Source: Seriola aureovittata (lineage: Eukaryota > Chordata > Actinopteri > Carangiformes > Carangidae). Taken from it: 64,000 nucleotides of DNA. The stretch covers positions 17,266,501-17,330,500 of the forward strand of contig NC_079377.1 in the NCBI RefSeq assembly GCF_021018895.1, given 5' to 3'. The position numbers and the translations under genes are program-made. A model generated the notes under the pieces. The model worked only from the letters and a program-made list of their open reading frames with translations. It searched no databases and was not told where the DNA came from. Position 1 is the stretch's first letter. Each line of letters begins with the position of its first letter. This document shows positions 39,201-47,622 of the stretch, piece by piece.

Positions 39201-42200
39201 CATTAAACACCAGAGAGCTTCATTAGATTGACTGACATCATATTATTTTACGTTATACAGCACACCATGCACATTCAGATATTCCTGATTATAAACGTGC
39301 ATACGCTCATGCACGTCCTCTTACACAGAGCAGGTTCCTGTCAGGCTGATAGTAGAGAAGCAGATGAAAACCACCATAATTACAGCTGCTGTGTTTTTAA
39401 TTAATCCAGGATCCCAGCTGAGACATGTCACACTTTAATGCGTGCACACATACTGTACTTATGCCCACCAAGCTACACACACTCCTTTATGCTGAGCGAC
39501 CCGGTCGCTGCTGAGAACAGACTTAGTTCTCATAATATTGTGTATTTTCTGTACAGAGGACAGCTGTAAACTCTATATCTGTGTTTTCACATTGTTTAAA
39601 GTTGTACCAATTAACTAGAAAGAAATAAAGTGATAATCCAGATATGCTTGTGTTTTATTTTCTTTCAGGCTCTGACACATTTGTGGAAGTGGGCATGCCC
39701 AGAAGCCCCTCTCACTCAGCCAATGGGAGCGAGCTGAAACAAATGCTGGCTTCATGTAAGACGTCATCAGGGAAACGACAGGCTGTGGAGCTCCTGCAGG
39801 GCACCAAAAATTCTCATCTACAGTACGTTTGAATCTAGAGATGATTCACAGCTCGTCTTGGTACTGTTTAGCATCCCCTCTGAGATCATTTAAAGCTCAT
39901 GCTGTTACAGTTTGGCAGGCCTCTATTAATCCCTTTAGACGTGGACAAAGTGAGGATAGCCACAGAAACACTTGGGTGAAATTGAATTCAGTCAATCTCA
40001 TTCAAATTTTGAGTTTAAGTACTGGCTGCCATATGGGCTGGGCTCACACAGACTCACCCTGAACAGCATGGTTTATTAGAATAACCAACTGTAACTTGTG
40101 TGCACTCAAACCCAATGAGCCAGGAACAATAACAGCCTCAGTGATAATGTGAGGAGAAGATGAGATGGAAGAGAGGTTATGCAATGCTTTGCCTCTGTAC
40201 TTGTTTTTTGTAGCTCTTTAGGCTACATTTCTGAGCCCACGATACTCTATCTGCGTGTAATCCCAACAGCTCTGACTGTCTTCTCTCGGATGCCGAGTCC
40301 AGCTCGTCAGACAGTCCTGTGGCGGATAAGAGGGCACCGGGTAGCGAGCGGGCGGCTGAGAGGGCAGCACAGCAGAACGAGAGGGAGAGAATCAGGCTGG
40401 CACCACAGACCTCATTCGCTAACATGCAGGTACATTCATGCATCCAACACACACGCATGTGTAATACACAGCTTTGGTGGTATGAAGGAATAAAGGAATA
40501 AAACTGCTGTCTTTTCAGGCATTTGACTATGAACAGAAAAAGCTGTTGGCAACCAAAGGTAAGCTGGCATTTGTGTCTGGACATTGTCATTAGTAGTGCC
40601 TGGGTGTTGCCCTTCACTTAGCTTTATATGAAGACATATTCACCTATACATAATCAAAAGGTCACATCTTCCAGTAAAAGTCATGGATTTATCTTATGGC
40701 TCCTGAAAATGTATCTTTGAAAGAGGACTCTTATCCCTGTGCATATGACCAAAAATATATAGTCTTCAGTTCAATTTAATTGCATTTAATTGCATTGTTC
40801 AAATAAACAAAACATTATCTAAAAATTGAGTTAAGTAGACGCATAACATTTACCACATGTAACATTATAACTGGTGTGAAGAAATTGTTTTATGTGATTA
40901 AAAATGAGTTGGTCACATTCAGGCAATCTACATTACATTTGTTTGACATTATCTCTGTATAGGTGTATGTGTGCATCACTTAATGTCTGTATTCACACAG
41001 CTATGCTAAAGAAGCCTGTGGTGACTGAGGTGCGAACCCCTACCAATACTTGGAGTGGCCTGGGCTTCTCAAAATCCATGCCAGCTGAGACCATCAAGGA
41101 GCTGCGGAGAGCCAATCACGTTTCATACAAGCCCAGCATGAGCACCACATACGAGGTCAGACCTACAGACAGTGTTTGCCATTCTTGAGTACATACAATG
41201 CTTTTGGACCCTATATTGAGATGCAGTGCCGTCATTCAGAACGCCTTGTTGATGTTTGGATTGCCTTCGCCTCTTTATTCTCTCGCAGGGTTCCCCACTG
41301 TCCTTGTCTCGATCCAGCAGCCGGGAGGGCGTGGGGAATGGCAGTGACTCGGACAACTGGCGAGAAAGAAACGGCACCGGTAACGGACTGCCCGGTCACG
41401 CCGAGTTCGCCTCTGCTGTCAGCAGCCCCAAGAGGAAGCAGAACAAATCTGGTCAGTGTAACATCTTTTTCTAGTATCTCTGCTACAAGGACAACAAACA
41501 AGAACTCATCATTTCTAAGCGTTGTATTGGCAAACTATACAAGCATCAGTTTGTTAGTACAGATGCTCCTCAGCAAAGTTTATCAGAATGTGGTTCTTCC
41601 ATTTGTGGCACTGATGGAATAATTTCATAGAAGTACTTAATAGATTAAAAGGTCACATTTTCCATTTCATTCTGTGTTTAATGAGCTTCACAAAAATACC
41701 GCACCATTAATTATGAAACACTGAAGAGAACAGACGAAGTATACACTCCAGAGAAAACACAGTCTACCATCAGAGGTGAACTTGTTTTAAACCTTCAGTG
41801 TGAGCACACGTCTCTCCACACCGAGAGCTTGGCATATTCATGCTTGTGTGTTTTGCTGATTCGTGCACTCGGTGCTCTTCAGCTAGCTTCCATTGAAGCT
41901 GCCTGGCTTACCAATCTAACACTAGCCTGTAAAACAGGATCTGTGTTGGTCTCATTTAATGTAGCACATTAAATTTTGTCATGTGACTTTCATCACTTAA
42001 GCTTATGTAAAAACATTATGACCACTTTATGCTAAATGTACTGTAGTTTATTTCTTACATCTGTGATAGCTCACAGATGTGAAAACTCTTTTTTTGCTTC
42101 TACTTCTAAAATATCACCATTATGTGTTTTTCTTTTTTTTTTGCCTTAATCCTGCCATGGACAGCTGCAGAGCATTACCTCAGCAGCAGCAACTACATGG

Positions 42201-44365
42201 ACTGTATCCCTTCGGTAACTGGCAGCAACGGCTGCAGCCTGAGCTCGTCTCTGAAAGGCTCAGACCTGCCTGAGCTGTTCAGCAAGCTCGGCCTGGGGAA
42301 GTACACAGACGTCTTCCAGCAACAAGAGGTAGTGTAGAACATGAACTCACGTCTTTTAGTGTTATGATTTAAACTGAGGGACTGTCTGACCTGAAGAAAG
42401 GCACAAGCTTTTTCCGTAACTGCTTTCCATAACTTTTTTTATCCATGCTAGTAGCGTGGCTCAAGGAAGGGCAATGTCGGTCCACCACTTTGATCTAGAC
42501 CAAAATATTCCAATAACTATTGGATCAAGTGAGATGATATTTTGTGCAGCCATTTATGGTCCCCAGAGGATGAATCCTACTGACTTTGGTGACCGCTTTG
42601 CTTCTTCCTCACACATATGCGTTGGAGGATGGCATGTAGAGTATGTTAATTGTTCTAGTCATGACAACTATGTTTGAAGGTCTATTACTGCAGTAGAAGA
42701 TGCCAAGTTGTGGCAATAGTAGTGCTAAATGGACATGTTTCTTTCTCCAGATTGACCTCCAGACATTCCTGACTCTAACAGACCAGGACCTGAAGGAACT
42801 GGGCATCACCACCTTTGGGGCCCGCAGGAAAATGCTGCTCGCCATCTCAGGTACAAATGAAGAGGAGCATGTGTTTGTTACAGTTTACAGTTTCAAATTC
42901 AGAATTGACAAAAAACATTAACATAAGAACAGATATGGTAGAGAGATTTCCCACACACGGCCACCATGACATTAGTCATTTTCTGATGCCAGCTGGAGCC
43001 GCCAGCTCACTCCTGCTGAAGGCAGTGCACACAAATTGGTTTATGTGCTTCAATAATGTTTCCTATTTTGTCTTTCGTTGCCTTAGTGGAGCCCAGCTGT
43101 GCAGAAGACAAAATGTGTATGCCAACTTCACCCCTGCAAACCATTGAATTTCAAAATTATATGTGGCCCTTTTTATTGAGAAAGCTCTAACAGAGAAGGT
43201 CAAGACAAATACTGTTCCAAATAATTTATTTTGTAAAGATACGAGAAAACATGCTGCAGTAATTCGCACCAATAGGAGTAAATGGCATTAAGACACATTC
43301 TTCTTAGATGACTGATATTTCTCCAGTTGCTCCAGCTGCCTCCCTGATGCTCATGTAGACCCTGTCCTGTCATTGCACTGGATCCAAAATGAATGTTGTT
43401 GTCGGTGTCACACTTCATTACTGATGTCATATTTTGGAGATTGTAATAGCTGGAGTTGTTAGGCTGCAGAAGTTCATCATGCACGTGTTGGGATCATGAG
43501 CTTCCTGGATATTCTGCAAATGTTCAGTTCACAAACATCAGACCGGAGCCAGGGGTGACAGTGAGAGCAACGAGGGGAAATGGCCAGGCCAGTGCTGTGA
43601 TTATTAAGGAAGCAGAGTGATCCAAGGCTAGAGTTGGTTTTGCTGCCTGACGCCTCAGCCAAATACAGGTCAACTTTAATCTCAGCCGACGGACTCTGTG
43701 GCTCCAAAAGGGGAACATGCATGTCTCTGTCTGTCTCTTTGTCTTTCTGTGTTTTTGCCTCTCATAATAAAGAGATAGAATGCCAGTCAAGGCAATCCAG
43801 GTTTTAACTTCCTGCCGATTTTCCAGTAAAAAGAGCTATTGGAGCACGCCGCCTGTCTCCAGTGATCTAACTGAAGGTTTATACTGGCAGCGACACAACG
43901 CAGCTATCATATGAATAACCCAGAGATGCCAGGGTGTGCTTCTGACATTTTTATGAAAGCATTTTATTCAAGCTAATGTGTAAAACCAGATGGACACAAA
44001 GAAGACTTTTGTTTATCTGAGGAAATGTGATCCTGATTTGAATCCAATATTCTTGTCACTGTTGATCAATGGAGGCTAAAAACAAATGTTACTTGAGACC
44101 ACCTTACAACGCCCATCGACATGTTGTTGTTCCGACACGGCCCGTGTATATATAATATATATAGTATATATATTTATTTATTTCTTCACTCATCTTTACG
44201 ACTGCTGACGTTTTGTGGTACTTTTTTCCCCCCACAGAACTAAACAAGAACCGGAGGAAGCTATTTGAGCCACCCATCAGGTCCTCCTTTCTGGAAGGGG
44301 GTGCGAGCGGCCGCCTCTCCCGCCAGTTTCACGCAGACATGGCCAGCGTCAGTGGACGATGGTAG
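9981..44365 (+). CDS. bicc1: BICC1 (Bicaudal-C homolog 1), 20 coding exons, 5' partial
   Basis: This is the gene-level entry. Twenty GT-AG exons on the + strand join in frame (2738 coding bases: 2 bases of a split codon, 911 codons, stop) and match vertebrate BICC1 from the residues before EDFFQK to the C-terminal ASVSGRW. Counting from the first complete residue in the window, the canonical KH GxxG loops are GKGG (85-88) and GRNG (233-236). Degenerate KH-like segments flank them, a Ser/Pro/Thr-rich linker covers about 345-660, and the SAM domain lies near 813-877. The human protein has 974 residues, so about 65 N-terminal residues from an upstream exon are missing. Known role of the family: a cytoplasmic RNA-binding protein that polymerises through SAM into foci, regulates mRNA translation and stability, and is needed for left-right patterning and renal tubule integrity. 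No frameshift or internal stop was seen. The bicc1a/bicc1b paralogue is not resolved. Confidence 0.97.
10780..11170 (-). mobile_element. Tc1/mariner-like transposon remnant
   Basis: Read on the minus strand, part of this segment translates to [20 protein letters not shown] and then [18 protein letters not shown]. This resembles the C-terminal SPDLNPIE-W block of Tc1-type transposases, where the last catalytic acid lies. The canonical Pro-Ile is changed to Ile-Met, so E of MES would be the acid. The coding region is cut by a (TG)n(G)n tract at 11011-11047 and is not functional. Boundaries are approximate. Confidence 0.65.
11011..11047. repeat. (TG)n followed by a poly-G run
   Basis: A TG dinucleotide run passes into about 20 consecutive G, all inside the Tc1-like remnant. 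Confidence 0.95.
11396..11479. repeat. (TG)n microsatellite with GC interruptions
   Basis: About 84 bases of TG repeats with CG/GC interruptions at the 3' end. Confidence 0.97.
16309..16330. repeat. Poly-A run (22 A)
   Basis: An uninterrupted A run; no retrotransposon body or target-site duplication was recognised next to it. Confidence 0.95.
17641..17710 (+). CDS. bicc1: BICC1 coding exon 3
   Basis: The acceptor is ctctgttccag and the donor is AAAAAAG|gtaact. The exon has 70 bp, entered in phase 0 and left with one base over. It reads [20 protein letters not shown] then SKK, nearly identical to human ([13 protein letters not shown]). This is the start of the N-terminal KH-like region. Confidence 0.95.
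18245..18353 (+). repeat. G-run cluster with G-quadruplex potential
   Basis: The plus (transcribed RNA-like) strand carries at least three G runs: 7 G near 18251, 13 G at about 18312-18324 and 8 G near 18345. Confidence 0.8.
19167..19230. repeat. (GT)n microsatellite
   Basis: 64 bases of GT repeat with one GAGT interruption. Confidence 0.98.
21646..21725 (+). CDS. bicc1: BICC1 coding exon 4
   Basis: The acceptor is cctgcag and the donor is AAAG|gtacag. The exon has 80 bp. The split codon restores D, then [20 protein letters not shown] and SVLDTK. This continues the first KH-like unit; human has a Ser where this copy has Cys (KVCGK). Confidence 0.95.
21726..22653 (+). other. BICC1 intron 4
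   Basis: This intron is 928 bp, with a T-rich tract near 22182-22206. Nothing else was recognised. Confidence 0.9.
22654..22812 (+). CDS. bicc1: BICC1 coding exon 5, first canonical KH domain
   Basis: The acceptor is tcatcag and the donor is CAG|gtttgt. The exon has 159 bp (53 codons, phase 0-0). It contains [19 protein letters not shown], where GKGG is the nucleic-acid-gripping GxxG loop of a canonical KH fold, followed by [13 protein letters not shown]. It is nearly identical to human BICC1. Confidence 0.98.
22813..24309 (+). other. BICC1 intron 5
   Basis: This intron is 1.5 kb, with a run of about 17 C at 23446-23462. Nothing else was recognised. Confidence 0.9.
24310..24363 (+). CDS. 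bicc1: BICC1 coding exon 6
   Basis: The acceptor is gtgaacag and the donor is AGG|gtaagt. The exon has 54 bp (18 codons, phase 0-0) reading [18 protein letters not shown], the last strand and helix of the KH domain begun in exon 5. Human has VSIAGQPAGVESARVRIR. Confidence 0.96.
24396..24840. repeat. Possible dispersed repeat
   Basis: The start aaagggatactccatccaaa and the internal caaaacacccataaaaact resemble a repeat common in teleost genomes. No terminal structure or second copy in this window confirms it. Confidence 0.3.
27250..27296. repeat. (GT)n microsatellite
   Basis: 47 bases of GT repeat with one TTTG interruption. Confidence 0.97.
28131..28313 (+). CDS. bicc1: BICC1 coding exon 7, central KH-like segment
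   Basis: The acceptor is gtattgcag after a C-rich tract and the donor is AAG|gtgagg. The exon has 183 bp (61 codons, phase 0-0). It reads [16 protein letters not shown], then [15 protein letters not shown] and [13 protein letters not shown]. It is a KH-like unit without a clear GxxG loop. The stretch after LPAIMQ is shorter than in human. Confidence 0.97.
28314..30781 (+). other. BICC1 intron 7
   Basis: This intron is 2.5 kb. It holds the reversed family B repeat at 30075-30388. The 28780-29190 stretch is moderately GC-rich with short ORFs on both strands but has no splice or homology support. Confidence 0.85.
30075..30388 (-). repeat. Dispersed teleost repeat, family B, copy 3 (reversed)
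   Basis: Read on the minus strand it shows the family order. On the plus strand it contains gtgaggatttgctgcttctc, aacatctttgggttttggg and acagattaattaataatg. It lies in BICC1 intron 7. Confidence 0.7.
30782..31033 (+). CDS. bicc1: BICC1 coding exon 8, second canonical KH domain
   Basis: The acceptor is gtttgcacag and the donor is ATG|gtgtgt. The exon has 252 bp (84 codons, phase 0-0). It reads [16 protein letters not shown], then [20 protein letters not shown] with the GRNG loop, then [18 protein letters not shown]. The first residue is Arg where recalled human sequence has Glu. Confidence 0.97.
31034..32547 (+). other. BICC1 intron 8
   Basis: This intron is 1.5 kb. A purine-rich stretch lies at about 31985-32105. 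No repeat family was recognised. Confidence 0.9.
32548..32679 (+). CDS. bicc1: BICC1 coding exon 9
   Basis: The acceptor is tgctccacag and the donor is AAG|gtatga. The exon has 132 bp (44 codons, phase 0-0). It reads [20 protein letters not shown] and continues to [20 protein letters not shown]. This belongs to the last KH-like unit; the basic KPKPKQPSK segment closes this exon and leads into exon 10. Confidence 0.97.
32739..33280 (+). repeat. Dispersed repeat family A, long copy
   Basis: The head reads like ggaatatctcaacagctatt and ttgtacacacattcagagag. The middle has gttgatcccctgatttttca. The tail has TTAGCATTAATC, ATGAGCATGTTGG and CAGCATGCTAAG motifs. The same head is at 42461 and 57907, and the same tail at 58901. 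Confidence 0.65.
34697..35026 (+). repeat. Extended polypyrimidine (CT-rich) tract
   Basis: About 330 bases are dominated by CCTT, CCCT and TTCC words, with few purines, and run straight into the exon 10 acceptor. The chance ORF 34787-35248 uses this tract plus the exon and is not a coding extension. Confidence 0.85.
35027..35231 (+). CDS. bicc1: BICC1 coding exon 10
   Basis: The acceptor is tctcacccag at the end of a long pyrimidine tract; the donor is CTGG|gtaatg. The exon has 205 bp (68 codons plus one base). It reads [20 protein letters not shown], then a Ser/Pro/Asn-rich stretch, then [15 protein letters not shown]. The middle ([19 protein letters not shown]) differs from human, as expected in the linker. 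Confidence 0.96.
35232..37027 (+). other. BICC1 intron 10
   Basis: This intron is 1.8 kb and AT-rich in its middle (36120-36480). No repeat family or exon was recognised. Confidence 0.9.
37028..37189 (+). CDS. bicc1: BICC1 coding exon 11, Ser/Pro/Thr-rich linker
   Basis: The acceptor is tgtcctcag and the donor CAAG|gtccga is weaker than most here. The exon has 162 bp. The split Gly codon is followed by [10 protein letters not shown], then [20 protein letters not shown] and [13 protein letters not shown]. Human has LLNALNSSVSPLQSPS at the same place. The segment is low complexity and probably disordered. Confidence 0.93.
37190..37527 (+). other. BICC1 intron 11
   Basis: This intron is 338 bp with T-rich runs. 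Nothing else was seen. Confidence 0.9.
37528..37715 (+). CDS. bicc1: BICC1 coding exon 12
   Basis: The acceptor is tcctttcag and the donor AAG|gttggc is weak. The exon has 188 bp. The split Gly is followed by [20 protein letters not shown], then [20 protein letters not shown]. Human has ATLTNILLSGVPTYGHTAPS. The exon is linker sequence. Confidence 0.93.
37847..37988 (+). CDS. bicc1: BICC1 coding exon 13
   Basis: The acceptor is atttgtgcag and the donor is GAAG|gtattc. The exon has 142 bp (47 codons plus one base). It reads [20 protein letters not shown], then [12 protein letters not shown]. It is the most divergent part of the gene relative to human, but length, phase and motifs (YG-I-T-SL-E-VLS, SPKSSP-like end) agree. 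The preceding intron is only 131 bp. Confidence 0.9.
37989..39668 (+). other. BICC1 intron 13
   Basis: This intron is 1.7 kb. Near its start, 38067-38095 carries three copies of TTCGTAAG. No exon was found. Confidence 0.9.
39669..39822 (+). CDS. bicc1: BICC1 coding exon 14
   Basis: The acceptor is ttctttcag and the donor splits a His codon (CA|gtacgt). The exon has 154 bp. The split Gly is followed by [20 protein letters not shown], then [30 protein letters not shown] and [12 protein letters not shown] are conserved with human. Confidence 0.96.
39823..40269 (+). other. BICC1 intron 14
   Basis: This intron is 447 bp. Nothing notable was seen. Confidence 0.9.
40270..40429 (+). CDS. bicc1: BICC1 coding exon 15
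   Basis: The acceptor is atcccaacag and the donor is CAG|gtacat. The exon has 160 bp. It completes His, then [20 protein letters not shown], then [20 protein letters not shown] and a tail ending FANMQ. The Ser/Asp cluster is a plausible acidic-kinase target and is followed by a charged helix-prone stretch. The next intron is only 89 bp. Confidence 0.95.
40519..40558 (+). CDS. bicc1: BICC1 coding exon 16 (40 bp)
   Basis: The acceptor is gtcttttcag and the donor is AAAG|gtaagc. This is the shortest exon: 13 codons plus one base, reading [13 protein letters not shown], identical to human. It is too short for most ORF callers and was found by homology and phase. Confidence 0.96.
40559..41000 (+). 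other. BICC1 intron 16
   Basis: This intron is 442 bp and AT-rich, with a short TTTAATTGCA direct repeat near 40775-40795. Confidence 0.9.
41001..41155 (+). CDS. bicc1: BICC1 coding exon 17
   Basis: The acceptor is attcacacag and the donor is GAG|gtcaga. The exon has 155 bp. The split Ala is followed by [40 protein letters not shown] and [11 protein letters not shown]. This is one of the best-conserved blocks of the protein, almost identical to human, although it lies outside the KH and SAM domains. Confidence 0.98.
41289..41451 (+). CDS. bicc1: BICC1 coding exon 18
   Basis: The acceptor is ttctctcgcag and the donor is CTG|gtcagt. The exon has 163 bp (54 codons plus one base). It reads [30 protein letters not shown] and ends [10 protein letters not shown], a basic nuclear-signal-like run conserved with human. 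The preceding intron is only 133 bp. Confidence 0.95.
41452..42164 (+). other. BICC1 intron 18
   Basis: This intron is 713 bp, with a T-rich tract before the acceptor region. Nothing else was seen. Confidence 0.9.
42165..42328 (+). CDS. bicc1: BICC1 coding exon 19, start of SAM domain
   Basis: The acceptor follows ccatggacag; a second possible acceptor, ctgcag, ends at 42170. The donor is GAG|gtagtg. With the first acceptor the exon has 164 bp and begins [20 protein letters not shown]. The SAM fold starts at [20 protein letters not shown]. Using the second acceptor removes two alanines and keeps the frame. Confidence 0.95.
42329..42750 (+). other. BICC1 intron 19
   Basis: This intron is 422 bp. 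About a third is a family A repeat fragment (42461-42600). It separates the two SAM-encoding exons. Confidence 0.9.
42461..42600 (+). repeat. Dispersed repeat family A, head fragment
   Basis: It contains ggtccaccactttgatctag, aataactattggatcaagtg and ggtccccagaggatgaatcc, matching the head at 57907 (gtccaccactttggtcctaa) and the usual teleost form of this repeat. Confidence 0.7.
42751..42850 (+). CDS. bicc1: BICC1 coding exon 20, SAM domain core
   Basis: The acceptor is ctttctccag and the donor is TCAG|gtacaa. The exon has 100 bp (33 codons plus one base). It reads [20 protein letters not shown], then [13 protein letters not shown]. This is SAM helices 3 to 5, identical to human in the recalled sequence. 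In the family this domain drives head-to-tail polymerisation. Confidence 0.98.
42851..44237 (+). other. BICC1 intron 20
   Basis: This intron is 1.4 kb. It ends with an alternating TA tract (44144-44176) and a pyrimidine tract before the last exon. No repeat family was recognised. Confidence 0.9.
44238..44365 (+). CDS. bicc1: BICC1 coding exon 21, C-terminus and stop
   Basis: The acceptor is tccccccacag. The split Glu is followed by [20 protein letters not shown], then [20 protein letters not shown] and W, with the stop TAG at 44363-44365. The tail matches human ([20 protein letters not shown]). Only the coding part of this terminal exon is given here. Confidence 0.97.
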
Positions 44366-47334
44366 GCTCCTTCAGACCTCCAGCCCTTCTCAGAACCGTC
44401 CATGATGGAGATCAGCCTCCAGTGTCTTTCTGCGCCTCAGCAGGCCAGGTTTCAGTGGTTGTTTACCTTTATTCAGCTTTAGCTGAATTAAGACTGTTCA
44501 GAATGTTGTCGTTGCCATATAGTATAAATATATATGTATTAAAAAAAAGCCATAGTTTTACCTGAAGTGCCAACAAGAAAAAAAGGGATTTCTCAGACAC
44601 ATGAGGTTCAGTGTTCACTCCTTATAGAGCCATTCAGTCTATCTGGAGCATTTATATATGAAGGTTGTTGTTATGGTTCTGAAGAAAGGGTACTGTCCAG
44701 TATTTCTGTCCACTTTTTGTTCAAGGGAACAGGCAGAATGATTAGTACAATCATTTTACACATTGATGCTACCTGCATTTGTATTATGCTGTTGTATCAG
44801 TGACATGCACTTTAACAATACTAGACTTTTGCCTGTGAGAGCCTAATTCCTTAGACTGAAGTAATGATAACTATGCATTTTTTTATTGACTAAAAGCACA
44901 GATGCATTTTGTACCAAACCAAATGTAAGCACTTAGCCAGTGAGATTAGGGCGCCACCAAATGAAGTGCAAAATGGGTCAGCACACCAAAGTGGTGACTT
45001 CATCAACTTTAACACATCTACCAAAGGAACGTATCATTGTGGATTGTGGCCTTTGACCTTTGGCTGCCTTTAGTGTTTTCATTGGTGGACATTCCTCCAA
45101 GGTCAGTGTTTGTGTGTCCAACCACAGTCTGTTTGTCTGTCTGTGTATTTCTAGACAAAACAAAAAAAAAATCAAATATTTTGTACTCATTATGCATTAT
45201 GATTTTATTTTTAGTTTTTATTACCATTTTAGGGGAATGGGTGGGATGTTTAACGGTAATCAGTTTACATATGTATTTTTTATACGTTCATGAATGAGTT
45301 TCTATGATTTTGTTATTAGATTATTAGTATCTTTTACTTTTTCCCTGCCCCTTAATCTGTGGAGCCGTAACATGGCTGTGCCATTAAGACAGCAGCAGAG
45401 ACATGAGGCAGTAAGGCTAAGCTTTACAGGCCTCTCTCTGATTGTGTCAACAGGCATCTTTCTGTGGTTCTCCCTTCTGTTTGTTTATATTGCATGGTCT
45501 TTTGTCTCATCTGTTATTTGTCAGTGTTGGCCTCCCTGCGGTCCCAACTGTGTGCCTAAAATCTCAATGCACTCCTCCATATACCCAGAATAGGAGTTTC
45601 TATGGTAGAACTGTGTGCCCTTTTTTTGTCTTTCTATTCACTGGCTGTCCCACTTAGAGCAAGGAAAGACCTCGTGACAGAGCATGACCATGCCTTTGTA
45701 GTAAAAGGTGCCAATGTACATAACTAGTTTTTCAGCAGGGAGATATTTTGTTAAGAACACTAATATTTTGGTCTGACCTTGCTCTCCAGATAGGAGGTGC
45801 ATCACACAAAGAACCAGTATATTCACAGCCAAGCTAGTTTCATATGAGCATTTCTGTGAGACACAAATAAGGAAGCAGAGTCATCAAAAGGACTGAGATT
45901 TCAGATAAAAACAAATAAAAATCTGGAATTTTCTAGTATCAGTCTTGCAATCTAATATATCCAGAAACCCTGGTTAAGCAGTGTTTAATGAAGTAACAGG
46001 ATTATGCATGCAGCAGCAGCGTTTATCATTAAAGCTTATATTTGTTCTGGGCTCCTGTATTATATTCAGTCATGTGTTTTGAAAAGGAAAACCTCCTTTT
46101 CCAACAGTTCATTAACTTTGGATAACTCTAGTGTTTTTTTGTGTGATGTTCTTAAGATTTATCTGAGGATTTAGTCTACAAGCCGACCCATCTTCCAAGG
46201 TCCTGAGCATTTCGTATCAAGTGCAATTAAGTGTCTCTTTGTAGATTTTTTTTTTTTTCATTCTTTTTTTTTTCTGGGAAAATGTGTTTATATTTGCAGT
46301 ACAATAAGTATAAAAGCTCAGACTGAAGAATTTCCTATCTTGGTTTAAATGAGAGTACAGTGTATAAAATCTATTAAGTATGTAGAGGACGCTTCTGAGA
46401 AATTATCACTGTCGAGTGCATGAGCATTTATCTAGACAATGTAGCTATGATAAAAAAAAAAAAAGTACCAGCAGTCCTCATGTAATCTCGGAAAGAAGTC
46501 AGTCATTTGTTGCCTCTCTTCGATTCACAATGATCCCTTTTAAGGTGATTTGTTGTTTATCATATTCACTTTTAACCACTTTTCCACCCTCCCTCGCATC
46601 TGATTTGAGCCATTCTCAATGTGGTTGTCAAGTTAATAACACTATACTAAATATGTTCTGACATGGTTGCTGACGCCAACCAGGTAATTGTCTTTTTTTT
46701 TTTGTTTTGTTTCGTTTTGTTTTCTTTGAAGTCTTAAGGGACCTGTGTTGCATGTCAGGAACCCTTCTCTCACCCCATGTCTCCTCTCTGCCTCTTTGCT
46801 GTCGACTGCCGTATAGAGGCAAAAAAAAAATGCCAAAAGGTAAAGAAAAGAATAAATGTAAAAAAAAATAAAATAAACAAAAAAACTGAAAAAAGTGGAA
46901 GGATTCTTTATCCTGAGAGGAAAACTGGGGCCAGTTCGCCCCCACTCATCATGGTACTACATTGAAACTGTTGAGCACTGATTCTCCCAGTGCTGTGACT
47001 CGTGTTCCTGCCTAGCAGACATTTGTTTTCATCCTTCACCTTGTTCGGATGTGTTTGCTCGGAGGGCAGTAGAGGTTCTTGTCTCATCAAGTGAATGTTG
47101 TTTAAAAAAATAAATAAATAAAAAAATATTGATGCATGTTATTGCAGATTTATTACGGATCAGTGAAGGGACTCATTAAGTCAAAAAAGTTTACTGCCAG
47201 CTTGTCTAGTCTTTGCCCTTTGCCCTAGAATCGTTTCACAATTATGTCTTTGATTTGTTGTGTTAGTCATATTGTTGTTCCCAAAGGGATTTATTTGAAG
47301 GAGTCTTTGTACTGCAATCAAATGGTACATTTAT

Positions 47335-47340
47335 AATAAA
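47335..47340 (+). terminator. Possible proximal BICC1 polyadenylation signal
   Basis: This AATAAA lies about 280 bases before the distal signal, and T-rich sequence follows it. It could give a slightly shorter mRNA. Other AATAAA hexamers near 45910 and 47110 sit in A-rich runs and are less convincing. Confidence 0.35.
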
Positions 47341-47616
47341 TGTAAACCACTAAGGAAATGATGTATTACATAACTTTTGTACAACTTTTTCATCTTATAC
47401 AACCATTGTTTTTGTGTGAGAAAGGTACAATTCTGCACAAAGTTCCAGAGAATTTGTGTATAAACATTGCCATGTGGCCAAAGCTCTGTTCACTGTTGAT
47501 GCTATTGTTATTCTAACTGTATTGTACTACAGACATAAACAGAAGACTTTTTGGAGAAACTATCAAGCAGGCAAAAAAAAATGTTTGTTCAAACATTCAA
47601 ATGATATTATGAAGGT

Positions 47617-47622
47617 AATAAA
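47617..47622 (+). terminator. Likely distal BICC1 polyadenylation signal
   Basis: The hexamer AATAAA is followed within about 20-40 bases by a long T-rich run containing GTTG, the usual downstream element. It is the last strong signal before the intergenic region. Confidence 0.5.
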
